Assembly: GCA_029242545.1 (NCBI GenBank)
Contig: JAQWTV010000097.1
Coordinates: 1 to 64,000 of the forward strand
Direction of reading: 5' to 3'
Source of the DNA: Roseibacillus sp.
GTDB taxonomy: Bacteria > Verrucomicrobiota > Verrucomicrobiia > Verrucomicrobiales > Akkermansiaceae
DNA: 64,000 nt
Both the position numbers and the translations under genes were made by a program. The notes beneath the pieces were generated by a model. That model saw only the letters and a program-made list of their open reading frames with translations. It was not told the DNA's origin and ran no database searches. Each line of letters opens with the position of its first letter. Within the stretch, counting starts at the first letter, position 1. This document shows, piece by piece, positions 16,320 to 26,618 of the stretch.

Positions 16320-17819
16320 TCATCCGTTGTTTCTAAGCCTCAGGTCCACCATTACACCATCTGCGGGCTTGGTGGAAACTCCAGCGCTGGGACCGGTCTC
16401 ACTATGAACGGCCTTAAACTTGAAGATTTTGACGAGAGCACCCACAACGAGGCCAACCTCAAGGAGTCCAAGGGACCTTCCGGGGCAAAAGCGTGGGCCG
16501 TGTCCAAATCCAAAATGAAGCATGCTTTTTGCCGAGAGGCCCCTCTCCTTGAGAGAGTCCCACCTTTCAGGTGCAAAGATATCTGCAGGATATCCTGTTA
16601 CATCCTCACCCCAGAACTCCTCACAACGATTTGAATGCCATACATCGAGTCTGATATGAGTGCCCTTTGGTATCATCATCGTTCGTTTGTCTGATGTCTC
16701 GACCCAGGTGTCTGCCGTTGCTCTGCGTGGAAAGAAATAGAGAGATGGCGTCAGACGGAGTGTTTCTTCGAGAACGTGATTCAGGTTTGGAGCCTTGGTG
16801 AAGTCATCGGGATCGTAGACGTCCATATCTTTGACCTCTTCGTAGATCTTGGTCTGCCATTCGGGGTGATGTGACAGATGCGAGATTGCCCAACTCGCGA
16901 ACGAAGTTGTTGCCTCCATTGCGCCGGCAAGGAAGACGCGAATGTTACTGCGTAGAGCTTCGTCGGGGGCTTCGGAGTGAAATTCGTTCCACAAGCCAAG
17001 GCCCTCGGCTCGCCCGGAAAGCGCGATGTCGGTCAGCTTCTCGAAATCGGCTTTGTAAATTTGCAGGATCTTCTCACCTCCAGACAGTTTCCTTGCGATT
17101 GCCTGAGCCTTGGGCGCTACCGTGTCCCGAATCATATGGTCGATCAGGTAGACCAAGGCGGGGATAAAGCGGTCCCTCAACTCATCATAGGATGCCTTGC
17201 CGCCAAAAAAATTGTTCACCAGCATTTCAAGCATGACGACCTTAATCTCTGGATCGAGCTCGACACGGGTAGACTCTTTTCCGCTGGATTTCTGGGCAGC
17301 GCGCAGCGCTTCCAACCGTTGCATCGCTGTTTTGCGGAACGTCTGTTCAAATCCTTGGAACTTCTGGGGTTGAAAGAGGTTGGACCGGCTGAAGGGCTTT
17401 GCGACCATGCTTTTCTGGCGGCGCCAGATCGACCCGTTTGAATACAGTAGGGAGTCTTCACCCGTTGCGCGGGCAATTCCAGCGGTTGGGCTTGTGTCCC
17501 GGTCGAATTGTCCCGGCTTGTCGCCCGTGTTGGATTGGATCGCCTTTATGATTCCGGGGTCACGTGTCACTAGGACAGGCGGTAATCCACCCGCGTAAAG
17601 ATAACGATTGTGTTTTCCCCAGCCGGCTTCTCTGTCAGCTTCTGAATAGAAGGCTTCAAAAATCTTGATGGGCTCCTTGTAGTTCCACGGGAGGGGTACT
17701 GGCATGGCGGGGCGCCCAGGGCCAAACAGGGAGACTCGGCTTGGAGCGCAATCTCCTTCAAAAGGATTTACGCCCTTTAACTGTTGAAGAATTCTTCCGG
17801 GCCATGTCTGGGCTGTCAT
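16320..17819 (-). CDS. Cytochrome P450 monooxygenase
   Basis: 499 residues, ATG 17819-17817. The heme-binding loop FGFGHGPRFCPGR is intact with the thiolate ligand at Cys445. The K-helix ExxR motif is E352-T-L-R355. The I-helix region AGAMEATTSFASWA carries the acidic/Thr pattern used for oxygen activation. No N-terminal membrane anchor is obvious, so a soluble enzyme is likely. The substrate cannot be told and no ferredoxin or reductase gene is adjacent. It lies directly downstream of the tRNA-Leu scar. Its base composition is lower in GC than the sigma operon and similar to the following genes. Confidence 0.95.
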   Translation of the reverse strand: MTAQTWPGRILQQLKGVNPFEGDCAPSRVSLFGPGRPAMPVPLPWNYKEPIKIFEAFYSEADREAGWGKHNRYLYAGGLPPVLVTRDPGIIKAIQSNTGDKPGQFDRDTSPTAGIARATGEDSLLYSNGSIWRRQKSMVAKPFSRSNLFQPQKFQGFEQTFRKTAMQRLEALRAAQKSSGKESTRVELDPEIKVVMLEMLVNNFFGGKASYDELRDRFIPALVYLIDHMIRDTVAPKAQAIARKLSGGEKILQIYKADFEKLTDIALSGRAEGLGLWNEFHSEAPDEALRSNIRVFLAGAMEATTSFASWAISHLSHHPEWQTKIYEEVKDMDVYDPDDFTKAPNLNHVLEETLRLTPSLYFFPRRATADTWVETSDKRTMMIPKGTHIRLDVWHSNRCEEFWGEDVTGYPADIFAPERWDSLKERGLSAKSMLHFGFGHGPRFCPGRSLGLLEVGLVVGALVKIFKFKAVHSETGPSAGVSTKPADGVMVDLRLRNNG

Positions 17820-18158
17820 ATTAATGGGGTAAGAGACGTTTTGCTCACCTCAGTGTTCGCTCGCTGTTACTGATGAACGTTTTGATAAGGTTATCTGCGC
17901 GCAAGTGTATAAGTTTCAGGGATAGCCTAAAGGAGGGATATGAGGACGGGCAGATGCAAGCCCCCTTTGTGATTCTTGTGTGTTAGGCTGATCTTAATTC
18001 GCAGAGAGATTCGTATTTTGGGGTAAACTTGGCAACTTGATCTCTCGGGGCCTGAAGAGAGGGCGAGGGTGAATGTCAGGTATTTCTGGGTTGGAACTTT
18101 TTCGGTGCCTAATTATGGGTTGGCGCTTTTCAATCGGGTGCTCTATTCTGTGGGAGAT
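17820..18158. other. Divergent intergenic region between P450 and lipoprotein genes
   Basis: About 340 bases holding the promoters of both divergent genes by position. I see no convincing gene, repeat or operator. The frame starting at ATG 18069 runs into the lipoprotein, but its first 30 codons do not look like protein of that gene. Confidence 0.4.
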
Positions 18159-18968
18159 ATGAAGCCCTTTTCGAGTCTACTTATTTTGGCAACTCTCTTC
18201 TTTTTTGGCTGTGGGGAGAAAGAACAAGAGAATTTGGATCCCAAGATTCCAGCGAAGTCAGATGCGAGGTCTGCCGTTGAGCCGGAGCCCGCCCCTGAGC
18301 CGGAGCCCGCCCCTGAGCCGGAGCCCGCCCCTGAGCCAGAGCCCGCCCCTGAGCCAGAGCCCGCCCCTGAGCCGGAGCCAGAGTCCGTTTCTGACGGAAC
18401 TCCGAAGGGTTCTACGTTTACCAAAGAGGATGTGGCAGAGGCCCTCGAGGTTGCCGTAGACGGTCGCGAGAATCTTGAGTTGCGGGGGGACGGGCTCTAT
18501 TACGGAAAAGAAGATGAGAGTGCTTTTGAAGGATGGGTTAAGCAAGTGAGTCCGGATGGGAAGGTGACAGCCTTGGAAATGGTGCGGAATGGCAAGAAAA
18601 ACGGAATGGCAATGAATTGGCATCAGAATGGCCAGAGGGCCATGGAGGGGAAATATAATGATAACAATTACCACAACGTTTGGCAGGCCTGGCACCAGAA
18701 TGGCGAAGTGGCGGGAGAGCGGAATTACGTAGATGGAGTTCTGGATGGGGGATTCAGTCAATCATGGCCCAACGGGCAGACGATGATGGAGGGAAATTAT
18801 GTAGGGGGAAACCAGGATGGTGACTGGGAAACCTGGTATGAAAATGGAGAGCGGCAGAGTGCAATCCGGTATGAAGGAGGGAAAATCCTCGGTGCGAGTT
18901 ATTGGAACAGTAATGGTGAGTCCGTAGCGTCCCGTCCAGATGGAAGTCCATCCTCTCCGCTCCGCTAG
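18159..18968 (+). CDS. Lipoprotein with YwqK/MORN-type repeats
   Basis: Start chosen at ATG 18159, preceded by GGGAG at 18152-18156. An earlier ATG at 18069 would place 30 residues before the signal sequence. Residues 1-18 form a lipoprotein signal (MKPFSSLLILATLFFFG) with Cys at the lipobox. A spacer of repeated EPEPAP follows. The C-terminal about 150 residues hold YwqK/MORN_2-type repeats (WHQNGQRAMEGKYNDN, WHQNGEVAGERNYVDG, WPNGQTMMEGNYVGG, WYENGERQSAIRYEGG). Related proteins are annotated as toxin-antitoxin YwqK-family antitoxins, but no toxin is adjacent, so that label is not supported here. Probably a surface-exposed lipoprotein. Confidence 0.85.
   Translation: MKPFSSLLILATLFFFGCGEKEQENLDPKIPAKSDARSAVEPEPAPEPEPAPEPEPAPEPEPAPEPEPAPEPEPESVSDGTPKGSTFTKEDVAEALEVAVDGRENLELRGDGLYYGKEDESAFEGWVKQVSPDGKVTALEMVRNGKKNGMAMNWHQNGQRAMEGKYNDNNYHNVWQAWHQNGEVAGERNYVDGVLDGGFSQSWPNGQTMMEGNYVGGNQDGDWETWYENGERQSAIRYEGGKILGASYWNSNGESVASRPDGSPSSPLR
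18279..18383 (+). repeat. Five 18-bp tandem repeats encoding EPEPAP
   Basis: The unit gagccggagcccgcccct is repeated five times from 18279 to 18368, followed by a partial copy. Copies differ only by ccg/cca at the second codon. It encodes the Glu-Pro-Ala spacer of the lipoprotein. Near-identical short repeats such as these can change copy number by replication slippage. Confidence 0.9.
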
Positions 18969-19099
18969 AGGTTATCTTCATTCCGCGTCATAGGCGAGGT
19001 CGTGAGTGGAGAGACACGGGAGTGTAGTTAAAAACGCTTGTGGCATTTAAAGCTCCCCTCAGGGTTCTTTAGGGTATTCCTTAATACGCTCTCCTCTGC

Positions 19100-22000
19100 A
19101 TGAAAATGAACCGGAATCTTCTGCTGCTCGCGGGACTTGTGGTTCTCCTGATCGTAGGGGTTGTGATCTGGCGGCTTGGGCCGGAGGGTGAGGTGGTAAA
19201 GGCGGGGTCTGAGCAGTGGAAGGGAGCAGGCCTTTCCGGGCTACAGAGCTCTGCAAGCGTATCGTCTATTGCTGGTCTGAGAGACTGGAAAGAGCTAGAC
19301 GACCCAATTCAAGATGGCTGGGCATCCGAGGCCCTGCACGAGCTGATTAAGAAAAAGTTGGCGATCATATCCGGGTTGGTGACGAGTGGCCAGGTGGATC
19401 GGAGCTTGCTCAGCGAGATTGCGTTACAAAACGTTGAGGGGTCGGTGCTTGTCCCTGTGATCGCGGAGGAATCTTGGAGGGGAGGTGGTATTGCGGTGAA
19501 GCGTAAAGAAATCTCGGAGCAGTTGGCTTACGCGAATCTGGATGGTCTCACTTTGGCTCTGCAGAGCATTCCTAACGCCCTCGGAGGTGAGGCCGAATCA
19601 CGGCGCTGCAACTTTAAGGTTGTCTCGCTGAAGGTGGAGCAGAAACTAGTGCGTGCCAAGGTTCTGATCGAGTGCGCGAGGGTAGATCAAACAGGGGTGG
19701 TTGAGCAGCATGCGGACTGGAATACGACATGGAAGAGTAGTGAATCCGAAAACCAATTGAGGCTCTCTGAGGTTTTGCTGCAGCGATTTGAGCAGAGTGA
19801 GGGTGAGCAGAGGCTCTTTGCGGATTGCACGGAGTCGATTCTCAAAGCTAACGAATCCTATCGGCGCCAGCTTCAGTTGGGATACCCCTATTGGCTTCAG
19901 AGAATTCAGGACACCCGGCAAATGACTTTGCTGGGGACTCCGGGGACTGCCGTCGGTGACGTGAATGGTGATGGCTTGGAGGACATCTACCTCTGCCAGC
20001 CGGGAGGGCTTCCTAACCGTCTTTATATCCAGCAGGCCAATGGAAGCCTAAAGGACTTTACTGAAGAATCTGGAACGGGCTGGGTTGAGTCCTGCCGAAG
20101 CGCCCTTCTGGTAGATCTCGATAATGACGGCGACCAGGACCTTGTGGTCGCCTCCTATGCCCGGATGGTAGTCTCTCGCAATGACGGAACAGGGCGGTTC
20201 TCGATAGCCGGGATCATGGAACTTGGCATTGGAGCAATGGGCGTTTCAGCGGCAGATTACGATCATGATGGTGATCTTGATCTTTATGTCTGTCATTACA
20301 GTAAGGGAGACCTCGATCTTGAGGCCGGAGCCACGGTTATAGGATCAGGGGGGCGATTTGTTTACCATGACGCGAATAATGCGGGGCGCAATTACCTGTA
20401 CCGTAATGAAAGCCAGTCTGGATCCTGGGCCTTTCGGGATGTGACGGTGGAGGTGGGCTTGGACGCTAACAATCGGCGGTTCAGCCTTGCTGCGGGCTGG
20501 GAGGATTTTGACAACGACGGAGATCAGGATCTCTACGTGGCAAATGATTTTGGCCGTAATAATCTCTACCGAAATGACAACGGAAAGTTTGTCGACATCG
20601 CGCCCGAGGTCCAGGGAGAGGATCGGGCTTCCGGAATGTCTGTTTCATGGGGTGATGCCGACCGGGACGGGGTAATGGATCTTTACGTCGCCAATATGTT
20701 CTCAGCGGCAGGTAACCGGATTGCGCCTCAGGTAGATTTCAGTCCCGGGTCCTCGGAGGAGACCAAGGGGGCTCTCCTTCGCTTTGCGCGTGGTAATACT
20801 CTCCTTCTACAGAAAGAGGGTGGATTTCAGGATGCGAGCGAGGAGCTGGGTGTGACAATGGGACGTTGGGCATGGAGTTCCATGTTCGCGGATATCAATA
20901 ATGATGGGTGGGATGATCTTCTTGTGGCCAACGGATATATCACCACTCCTGATACGGGAGACTTGTGAAGTTTTTTCTGGCGACAGGTCGTGTCGCGGTC
21001 TCATCAAGCTACCTCCAGAGATCCTTCCTCTGCTCATATTGATCTGTCGACGATGATGAAAAGAGGGCGTTCATGGAGTGGTCGAGAGCGCCATTGTATG
21101 TATCTACACTTGGGCGCTGACGACGAGGGAAAGGTGAAACGATTCGCCAATGTGTCAGCTATTTCTGGTATGGACTATCCGGAGGACGGTCGGTCGTTGT
21201 GTCTGGTTGACTGGGATCATGATGGGGATCTTGATTTCTGGATCTCAAATCGCACTGCGCCTCAATTGCGATTCCTTCGAAATGATGCTCCTCGTGCCGG
21301 ACGCTTTCTTAGCCTTCGTTTGGAGGGGCGAAAGGGAAACCGCGATGCTATTGGTGCTCGGGTCGAGGTAGTAGTTCCCGGAAGACGGAATGCCATCGTG
21401 AAAACGGTGCGTGCTGGTGATGGCTATCTTGCCCAATCGAGCAAGGCGCTGGTTTTCGGGTTGGGAGAATTTACAGGAGAAGTTGCGGTGACTATCCGGT
21501 GGCCGGGGGGCGCAATACAGGAGGTCCCAAGTTTGTCTGCGGATGCCCATTACCAGCTGATTGAAGGGAGCAGGCCATTACGGTGGGAGCGGCCTGCCTC
21601 TGACTTAGTCCTCGAGCCAGGGGCGCTGAGCCCCGGTCTTCCCTCGGATACAGTAAGAGTTCCGATGGTGACGCTTTTGAAGGTTCCCTCGATGGAGTAT
21701 CAGGAGATGAGCGGACGTTCCGCAAAGGTGCCAACGGCTGGGCGGTTTACGCTTCTGAATTTATGGGCGAGTTGGTGTGCTCCTTGCCTCTCCGAGTTAG
21801 AGGACTTTAAAGAGGGCTTTGAGGATTTGAAGCAGGCCGGCGTGGACATTGTTGCTCTTGCCCTCGATGGAGTTGGTAACGATACCGGAGATCCCTCCGA
21901 TGCGAAAAAGCGAGCTGCGCAAATGGCTCTTCCCTTTACGGCTGGGATGGCGAACGAAAAGATACTTACGATTCTCGAGCGGCTGCATGTTCGCTTGACG

Positions 22001-22990
22001 CCGATGGAGCTGGATCTGGTAATCCCTCTGAGCCTGCTTATTGACGAGAAGGGGCGTCTGGCGGTGCTCTATAAGGGAGCTCCCGGGGTGGAGCAAATCT
22101 TGGCGGACCTAGAGCATTCATCGCTGAATCGCTGGGAACGTCTGATTAGATCTGCTGGGTTAGGGGGTGAGTCCCTCGAGAAAGTGAACCCTGCGGTTGG
22201 GCTGGCGGCGGACCAGCTGGAAGTCTCGCAGCGCTTCCAGTTTGCGCAGGACATGTGGCAGGGTAAATGGCTCTCTGCTGCTGAGGTTCAGTTTCGGGAT
22301 ACACTTGCGGTGACCCCAGATTTCGCGGAGGCCGCTAACAACCTTGGTCTGGTGCACGCCACCGCTGGTGATCACGCGAAGGCTGTTGTTGCCTACAGGA
22401 AGGCTCTCTCGTTGCGGGAGGGCTTTCCCGCCGGCCATATGAATCTGGGCCTGTCGCTAGAAGCCCTCGGTCAGCTTCCGGAGGCACAGGGCAGTTTGCA
22501 GAGGGCCCTTACTCTGAACCCTGCTCTTCCCAAGGCTAATGATGCTCTCGGGTTGCTGCATGCAAAAAGGGGGGAGTTGTCAGCAGCGAAAGGTTATTTT
22601 GAAAAGGAGACCGAGGTGAACCCTGATTTTGCGGAGGGTTTCAATCATCTCGGCTTGATCAATCTTTCTCTCAATGACGCTGCCAGTGCACTGGATCCTC
22701 TGAGGAAGGCTGTTGCTCTTGATTCTCGCAATGCTGATGCATTCAACAACCTTGGTCTGGCTTATAAGCGGCTTGGTCTCGTCAAAGAGGCAGGGCAGTC
22801 TTTCCAGACTTGCGTGAAGGTGAGCCCTCGATACGTCCCCGGCTTAATTAACCTGGGAGTATTTCATATCGATACGGGGAATCTGGCTGCTGCTGAACAA
22901 TGTCTTCTTCAGGCTCTCAAGCTGCAGCCGAGCTCGCAGCAAGCCCGTCGATTCCTTTCTCGTGTCCGGGCTATGGGTGGACAGAAGTAG
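19100..22990 (+). CDS. FG-GAP/UnbV-thioredoxin-TPR protein with in-frame TGA (candidate selenoprotein)
   Basis: Read through the TGA at 20966-20968 this is one 1296-residue protein in a single frame; without readthrough it is 19100-20968 (622 aa) and an orphan frame from GTG 20990. Order: N-terminal membrane anchor (about 5-25), helical region, FG-GAP/VCBS repeats (about 285-620; VNGDGLEDIYL, DLDNDGDQDLVV, DYDHDGDLDLYV), codon 623 = TGA in the context DTGDL-x-SFFWRQVVSRS, UnbV/ASPIC region (about 735-810), TlpA-like thioredoxin with C893-A-P-C896, and TPRs (about 1040-1290). The part after the TGA begins mid-domain, has no signal or anchor, and continues the family. A SECIS-like hairpin follows the TGA (separate entry). 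Acts outside the membrane by topology. Alternatives: nonsense mutation or sequence error. Confidence 0.75.
20966..20996 (+). promoter_or_regulatory. In-frame TGA plus SECIS-like stem-loop
   Basis: TGA at 20966-20968 is followed by exactly 11 bases and then a perfect 6-bp stem GCGACA (20980-20985) / TGTCGC (20991-20996) closing a GGTCG loop (20986-20990). As I recall the E. coli fdhF SECIS, it also begins 11 bases after its UGA and shows an AGGUCU apical loop in which G and U contact SelB. The published bacterial SECIS model asks for a small loop with G in its first two positions, about 16-37 bases after the UGA; here 17 bases separate UGA and loop. No bulged U is evident, unlike fdhF. The hairpin encodes WRQVVSR of the reading frame. 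Confidence 0.55.
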
Positions 22991-22997
22991 GTTGCTG

Positions 22998-25900
22998 CTA
23001 GGGCTTCGGGATGAGAACCTCTCTTTCTCCCTTCGGAAAGCGTGATTTTGTCACTGTGCCATCCGGCCATTGAACTGTTGAGGCTGTGGGAGCAACGCCT
23101 GACGGGGTCGTGAAATTGAAGATTGCGGGTCCTTGGGACAGGTAGCCTGCTCCCGCCCTTATTTCTCCTGTGCGGATGCTGTCATCTGAAAGCCTGATGG
23201 AAACCCGAGCCCCAATACCACGGCGATTGCCGGTTGGTCCCTTCAGCGAAACCTCGTAGGGCAGCGGTCCACTGCTTCGCAGAAAAGAGCGAGCTGGGCC
23301 ATCGTTGACTCCTACAAGGAGATCGAGGCGTCCGTCCCCATTTAGATCGGTTGTGATAACGCTCTTAGCGTCTTCGGGAATGATGATGCCACTGGTGGCG
23401 GCGGGGACCTCTGTAAATTTGCCGGTCCCATCTCCTTCAAGGATCAGGCTGAGACCATTGTTCATTGGACGGGTTTCGATTTGAGGACCAAAGAAGTTCT
23501 GCGAGAGGAAGATGTCGGGATGGCCATTTCCAGTGGCATCGAGAAAGGCAGATCCAAACGAAGGAGATGCCTGAGCCAAGCCAGGGAGGGGCTCAAAGCT
23601 GAAGTGACCTTTGCCATCGTTCCGGAAAATTCCGGAGGAAAGAGTGTTAGCTTCCACGCGCAGGGATTTCCCGAGGCTGTTTTCCGGGTAAATTTCGGGG
23701 AGGGTGGCGATTGCGAAATTATGGAAGGTTTTGAGTTTGGTGCCCACGAAAGGCATCGCGTTCCGGGAGCAGCTGAAGCCGCGATGTGGGTAGCAGGCAC
23801 CGTCTTCGAAGCCCGCCTCCACGATGCGCTTACGACCTGAGTTGTCAAAGTCACCGTAGAAAAGAATCTCGGGTGTCGTGGAGGTGGCCTTGTACTTCGT
23901 ATTCAGTCCGAAGTTGGTGGCAAGAAGGTCGATGTCTCCATCGTGATCAATATCGGCCCCGTTAATTCCCGTCCACCATCCAAGAAGTGAGCTTAGTCCT
24001 GCGGTCTTGGTTGCATCAATCAGGCGGCCCTTCTCGTTCCGTAGAAAGCGAATCGGACCCCATTCAGAGCTAAGGAGCAGATCAATCCATCCGTCGCCAT
24101 CGGCATCTGACCATATCGCGCCTGTCACAATATTGCTGTCCATCAGGGCGGGGGAGCTCCTCGTTATGTCAGTGAATTTGCCACCCGAATTAAGAAGTAA
24201 CCTGCTGCGTGAGGCGGTCGGATACGCGCCGGGAACGCTGCGGCCACCTATAAAGAGATCAAGATCGCCATCCCTGTCGAAGTCTGCAGCAGTGATAGTT
24301 CCGCTACTATAGAGTCCTGTGGGGAGGGTTCCGGGTTTCGCTGGAGTGAAGGATCCCTTCCCGTTGTTCAGGTAAATTCGATCAGCATAGGAAGGATTTG
24401 CGACAGGATGCTCGACGCTCCCGCTCGCAATCACCAGATCAAGGTCGTTGTCTCCGTCGCAGTCAAAAAATAAGGCTCCGAGATCCTCGCTGTTCTTGTG
24501 GGCGCTAGCGGCCGTGAACGGTTGCGTGCTATATCTCCCGTCACCCTGATTCATGATTAATGTTCCAAGGTATCCTGCGCATCCACCGAGGAAAAAGTCG
24601 TCGTCACCATCCCCGTCGATGTCCCCGCATGCCAGTGATGGGCCCCATTGGGACTGTCGATTCGGCAGGAGTGGTTGAAGACGGAAATCATTGAACGGCA
24701 TTTCCCAGTGCCGTGCCGCCACCACGGCGCTGCTTGAGTGGAATAATGGAGCGGAAGCGCGCGGTTCGCTTTTCGGAGGGCTCGCATCACGCTCGTGTAG
24801 GATGTATTTCCGATTAGCTACAAGGTTTTGATAGGTTGCCTCAAGGCCTCCTGGCCATTTCACGGTCAGGCTTTGAATGACATCAGCCTTTCCGAGGCCG
24901 AACTGAATGATGTCCTCGTCGCATGAGGAGAACCCCCGCATGGGATTGAACTGGCGGATCTGCTGTCCCCCAGTCGTTGTGATTTTTAGAGCAGCCCCAA
25001 TGCCAGAGGTGTTTGGGCCGGTCCCCTCCAGTTTCAGGGTGATACGATTCGCATCTTGGGTGTTATTGCGGTGAATGGTTGGTGGTTCGCCGAGGTTTGC
25101 CACCGCAAGATCGAGATCGCCATCCCCTTCGAGGTCGAACCATACAGCTCCGTAGCTCATACCCGTTTTGGCGAGTCCCCAGCGCTTGCTGTCATCGACG
25201 AATTTGAGCTCGCCCATATTTCGGAAAGAGAGGTTCTGCTCGGGTCGAGTTGGAGTCTGCTCGTAAAGATCCCATTCGGTTCTCCCGTGTAGCTTTCTGA
25301 CATCAAGGGGATTGTCAGAGTTATTAAAATTACGAGCCATCCCATTTGACATGAAGACGTCGAGCAGTCCGTCACAATCGAGGTCCCCCATTTTTACGGC
25401 CCAGGTCCAATCAGAGTAGGCAAGTCCGGAGTAGAAGGCAGTCTCATGAAAGTGCCCTGCCCCAGTGTTCACGTAGAGGCAGTTGCGCATGTATTGAGCC
25501 GGGACAGCATTTTGCATGAACCACGTCGATGCGCCCATCATGCCCATTGTAGTCTTCGACTTGTAATGGGTAGTTCCAGCCATGTCAGAGGAGAGGAAAT
25601 CAATCAATCCATCGTTATTCAGGTCTCCGCAGTCAGCTCCCATTGTGAACCAGCTAGTGTGGGGTAGTTGGTCCCGGGCGACTTCGGTGAAAGTGCCGTT
25701 TCCATTGTTCCGGTAGAGGAGATCAGGGTCCTCAAAGTCATTGCCGACATAGAGGTCGGGGAGTCCGTCGTGGTTGAAATCCCACCAGGTGACAGAATTC
25801 CCGTGATAGCGCTCGGTGGAGATTCCTGCTGGGCGAGTGACTTCTACGAAGGTGCCATTGTCGTTGCGCAGGAGTTTGTCGGGGGCTCCCACATTGTTAA

Positions 25901-26618
25901 TTTTCATGTTCCCCCTACGCTCAGATACCCCGTAATAGTTCTCGAACTCAGGGAGCATTTGATTGCGGCCGTCTTTTAAGATCGTAACCGGGCGATTTGG
26001 ACGCCCGCCGGCGCGGTAGAATCGGTGTCCCAGGAGGTAAATGTCGAGGTCGCCATCGAGGTCGTAGTCTGCAAATGCGGCCATCGCGAAAGCGCCACTG
26101 TGGGCGAGTCCGAATTGCGAAGCCGACTCGACAAATTTCCCTTTGCCATCATTGATGAAGAGCTGGTTGGGAGATCCATAATTGCATACGTAGAGGTCTA
26201 AATCTTTGTCGCCATCTATATCGACTGCGGCAACTCCGGATCCCCATGCCGCTCCCCCTTCGACGCCTGCATCAACGGAGATATCTTCGAACCGCCCATT
26301 GCCCTTATTCCGGTAAAGGGTGTTGCTCCGAGCTCCGGAGACAAAGTAAAGGTCGCACTGGTCGTCGCCGTCAAAGTCCCCAGCAGCGACGCCGCCTCCC
26401 CCGAGCGCAGAGGTGTAGAGGCGTTTCAGCGGGTGGGAGGTGTCAATCGGGTTTATCGATGAGATCCCGGTCTCCTCCGGAGGCAAGGTAGAAAACCGGA
26501 GTGCTGAGTTGCCTCCCGAGGAGGGAATTGTGAGCGGTGTAGAGCTAGGTGCTGCGCCCAACCCTTGATGGGTCGTGGAGAGCAATATTGAAAGAGCCAG
26601 AGCGGTCCAGCGGAGCAT
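22998..26618 (-). CDS. Secreted double FG-GAP/ASPIC-UnbV (CRTAC1-type) protein
   Basis: 1206 residues, ATG 26618-26616, with a signal peptide (LRWTALALSILLSTTHQGLGA). It contains two successive units. Each has a block of FG-GAP/VCBS repeats with the Ca-binding DxDxDGxxD signature (DFDGDDQCDLYFVS, DIDGDKDLDLYVCN, DLNNDGLIDFLSSD and others), ending in an ASPIC/UnbV segment: GPNTSGIGAALKITTTGGQQ in the first, GPTGNRRGIGARVSIRLSDD in the second. The length of about 1100-1200 aa is usual for these proteins in Planctomycetota and Verrucomicrobiota. Probably an extracellular beta-propeller binding protein; substrate unknown. It is convergent with the candidate selenoprotein gene, which ends only 7 bp away and shares the FG-GAP/UnbV fold. 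Confidence 0.9.
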   Translation of the reverse strand: MLRWTALALSILLSTTHQGLGAAPSSTPLTIPSSGGNSALRFSTLPPEETGISSINPIDTSHPLKRLYTSALGGGGVAAGDFDGDDQCDLYFVSGARSNTLYRNKGNGRFEDISVDAGVEGGAAWGSGVAAVDIDGDKDLDLYVCNYGSPNQLFINDGKGKFVESASQFGLAHSGAFAMAAFADYDLDGDLDIYLLGHRFYRAGGRPNRPVTILKDGRNQMLPEFENYYGVSERRGNMKINNVGAPDKLLRNDNGTFVEVTRPAGISTERYHGNSVTWWDFNHDGLPDLYVGNDFEDPDLLYRNNGNGTFTEVARDQLPHTSWFTMGADCGDLNNDGLIDFLSSDMAGTTHYKSKTTMGMMGASTWFMQNAVPAQYMRNCLYVNTGAGHFHETAFYSGLAYSDWTWAVKMGDLDCDGLLDVFMSNGMARNFNNSDNPLDVRKLHGRTEWDLYEQTPTRPEQNLSFRNMGELKFVDDSKRWGLAKTGMSYGAVWFDLEGDGDLDLAVANLGEPPTIHRNNTQDANRITLKLEGTGPNTSGIGAALKITTTGGQQIRQFNPMRGFSSCDEDIIQFGLGKADVIQSLTVKWPGGLEATYQNLVANRKYILHERDASPPKSEPRASAPLFHSSSAVVAARHWEMPFNDFRLQPLLPNRQSQWGPSLACGDIDGDGDDDFFLGGCAGYLGTLIMNQGDGRYSTQPFTAASAHKNSEDLGALFFDCDGDNDLDLVIASGSVEHPVANPSYADRIYLNNGKGSFTPAKPGTLPTGLYSSGTITAADFDRDGDLDLFIGGRSVPGAYPTASRSRLLLNSGGKFTDITRSSPALMDSNIVTGAIWSDADGDGWIDLLLSSEWGPIRFLRNEKGRLIDATKTAGLSSLLGWWTGINGADIDHDGDIDLLATNFGLNTKYKATSTTPEILFYGDFDNSGRKRIVEAGFEDGACYPHRGFSCSRNAMPFVGTKLKTFHNFAIATLPEIYPENSLGKSLRVEANTLSSGIFRNDGKGHFSFEPLPGLAQASPSFGSAFLDATGNGHPDIFLSQNFFGPQIETRPMNNGLSLILEGDGTGKFTEVPAATSGIIIPEDAKSVITTDLNGDGRLDLLVGVNDGPARSFLRSSGPLPYEVSLKGPTGNRRGIGARVSIRLSDDSIRTGEIRAGAGYLSQGPAIFNFTTPSGVAPTASTVQWPDGTVTKSRFPKGEREVLIPKP

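Noticed and set aside
18279-18383. CRISPR-like array
   Set aside because: Repeats are contiguous 18-bp coding units without spacers.
20966-20990. Frameshift as the explanation for the split FG-GAP/UnbV gene
   Set aside because: The two parts are in the same frame (20990-19100 is a multiple of 3), so only a stop codon separates them.
20990-22990. Independent gene starting at GTG 20990
   Set aside because: It would begin inside a conserved domain, without signal or anchor, and the GTG lies within the hairpin; readthrough is the better model.
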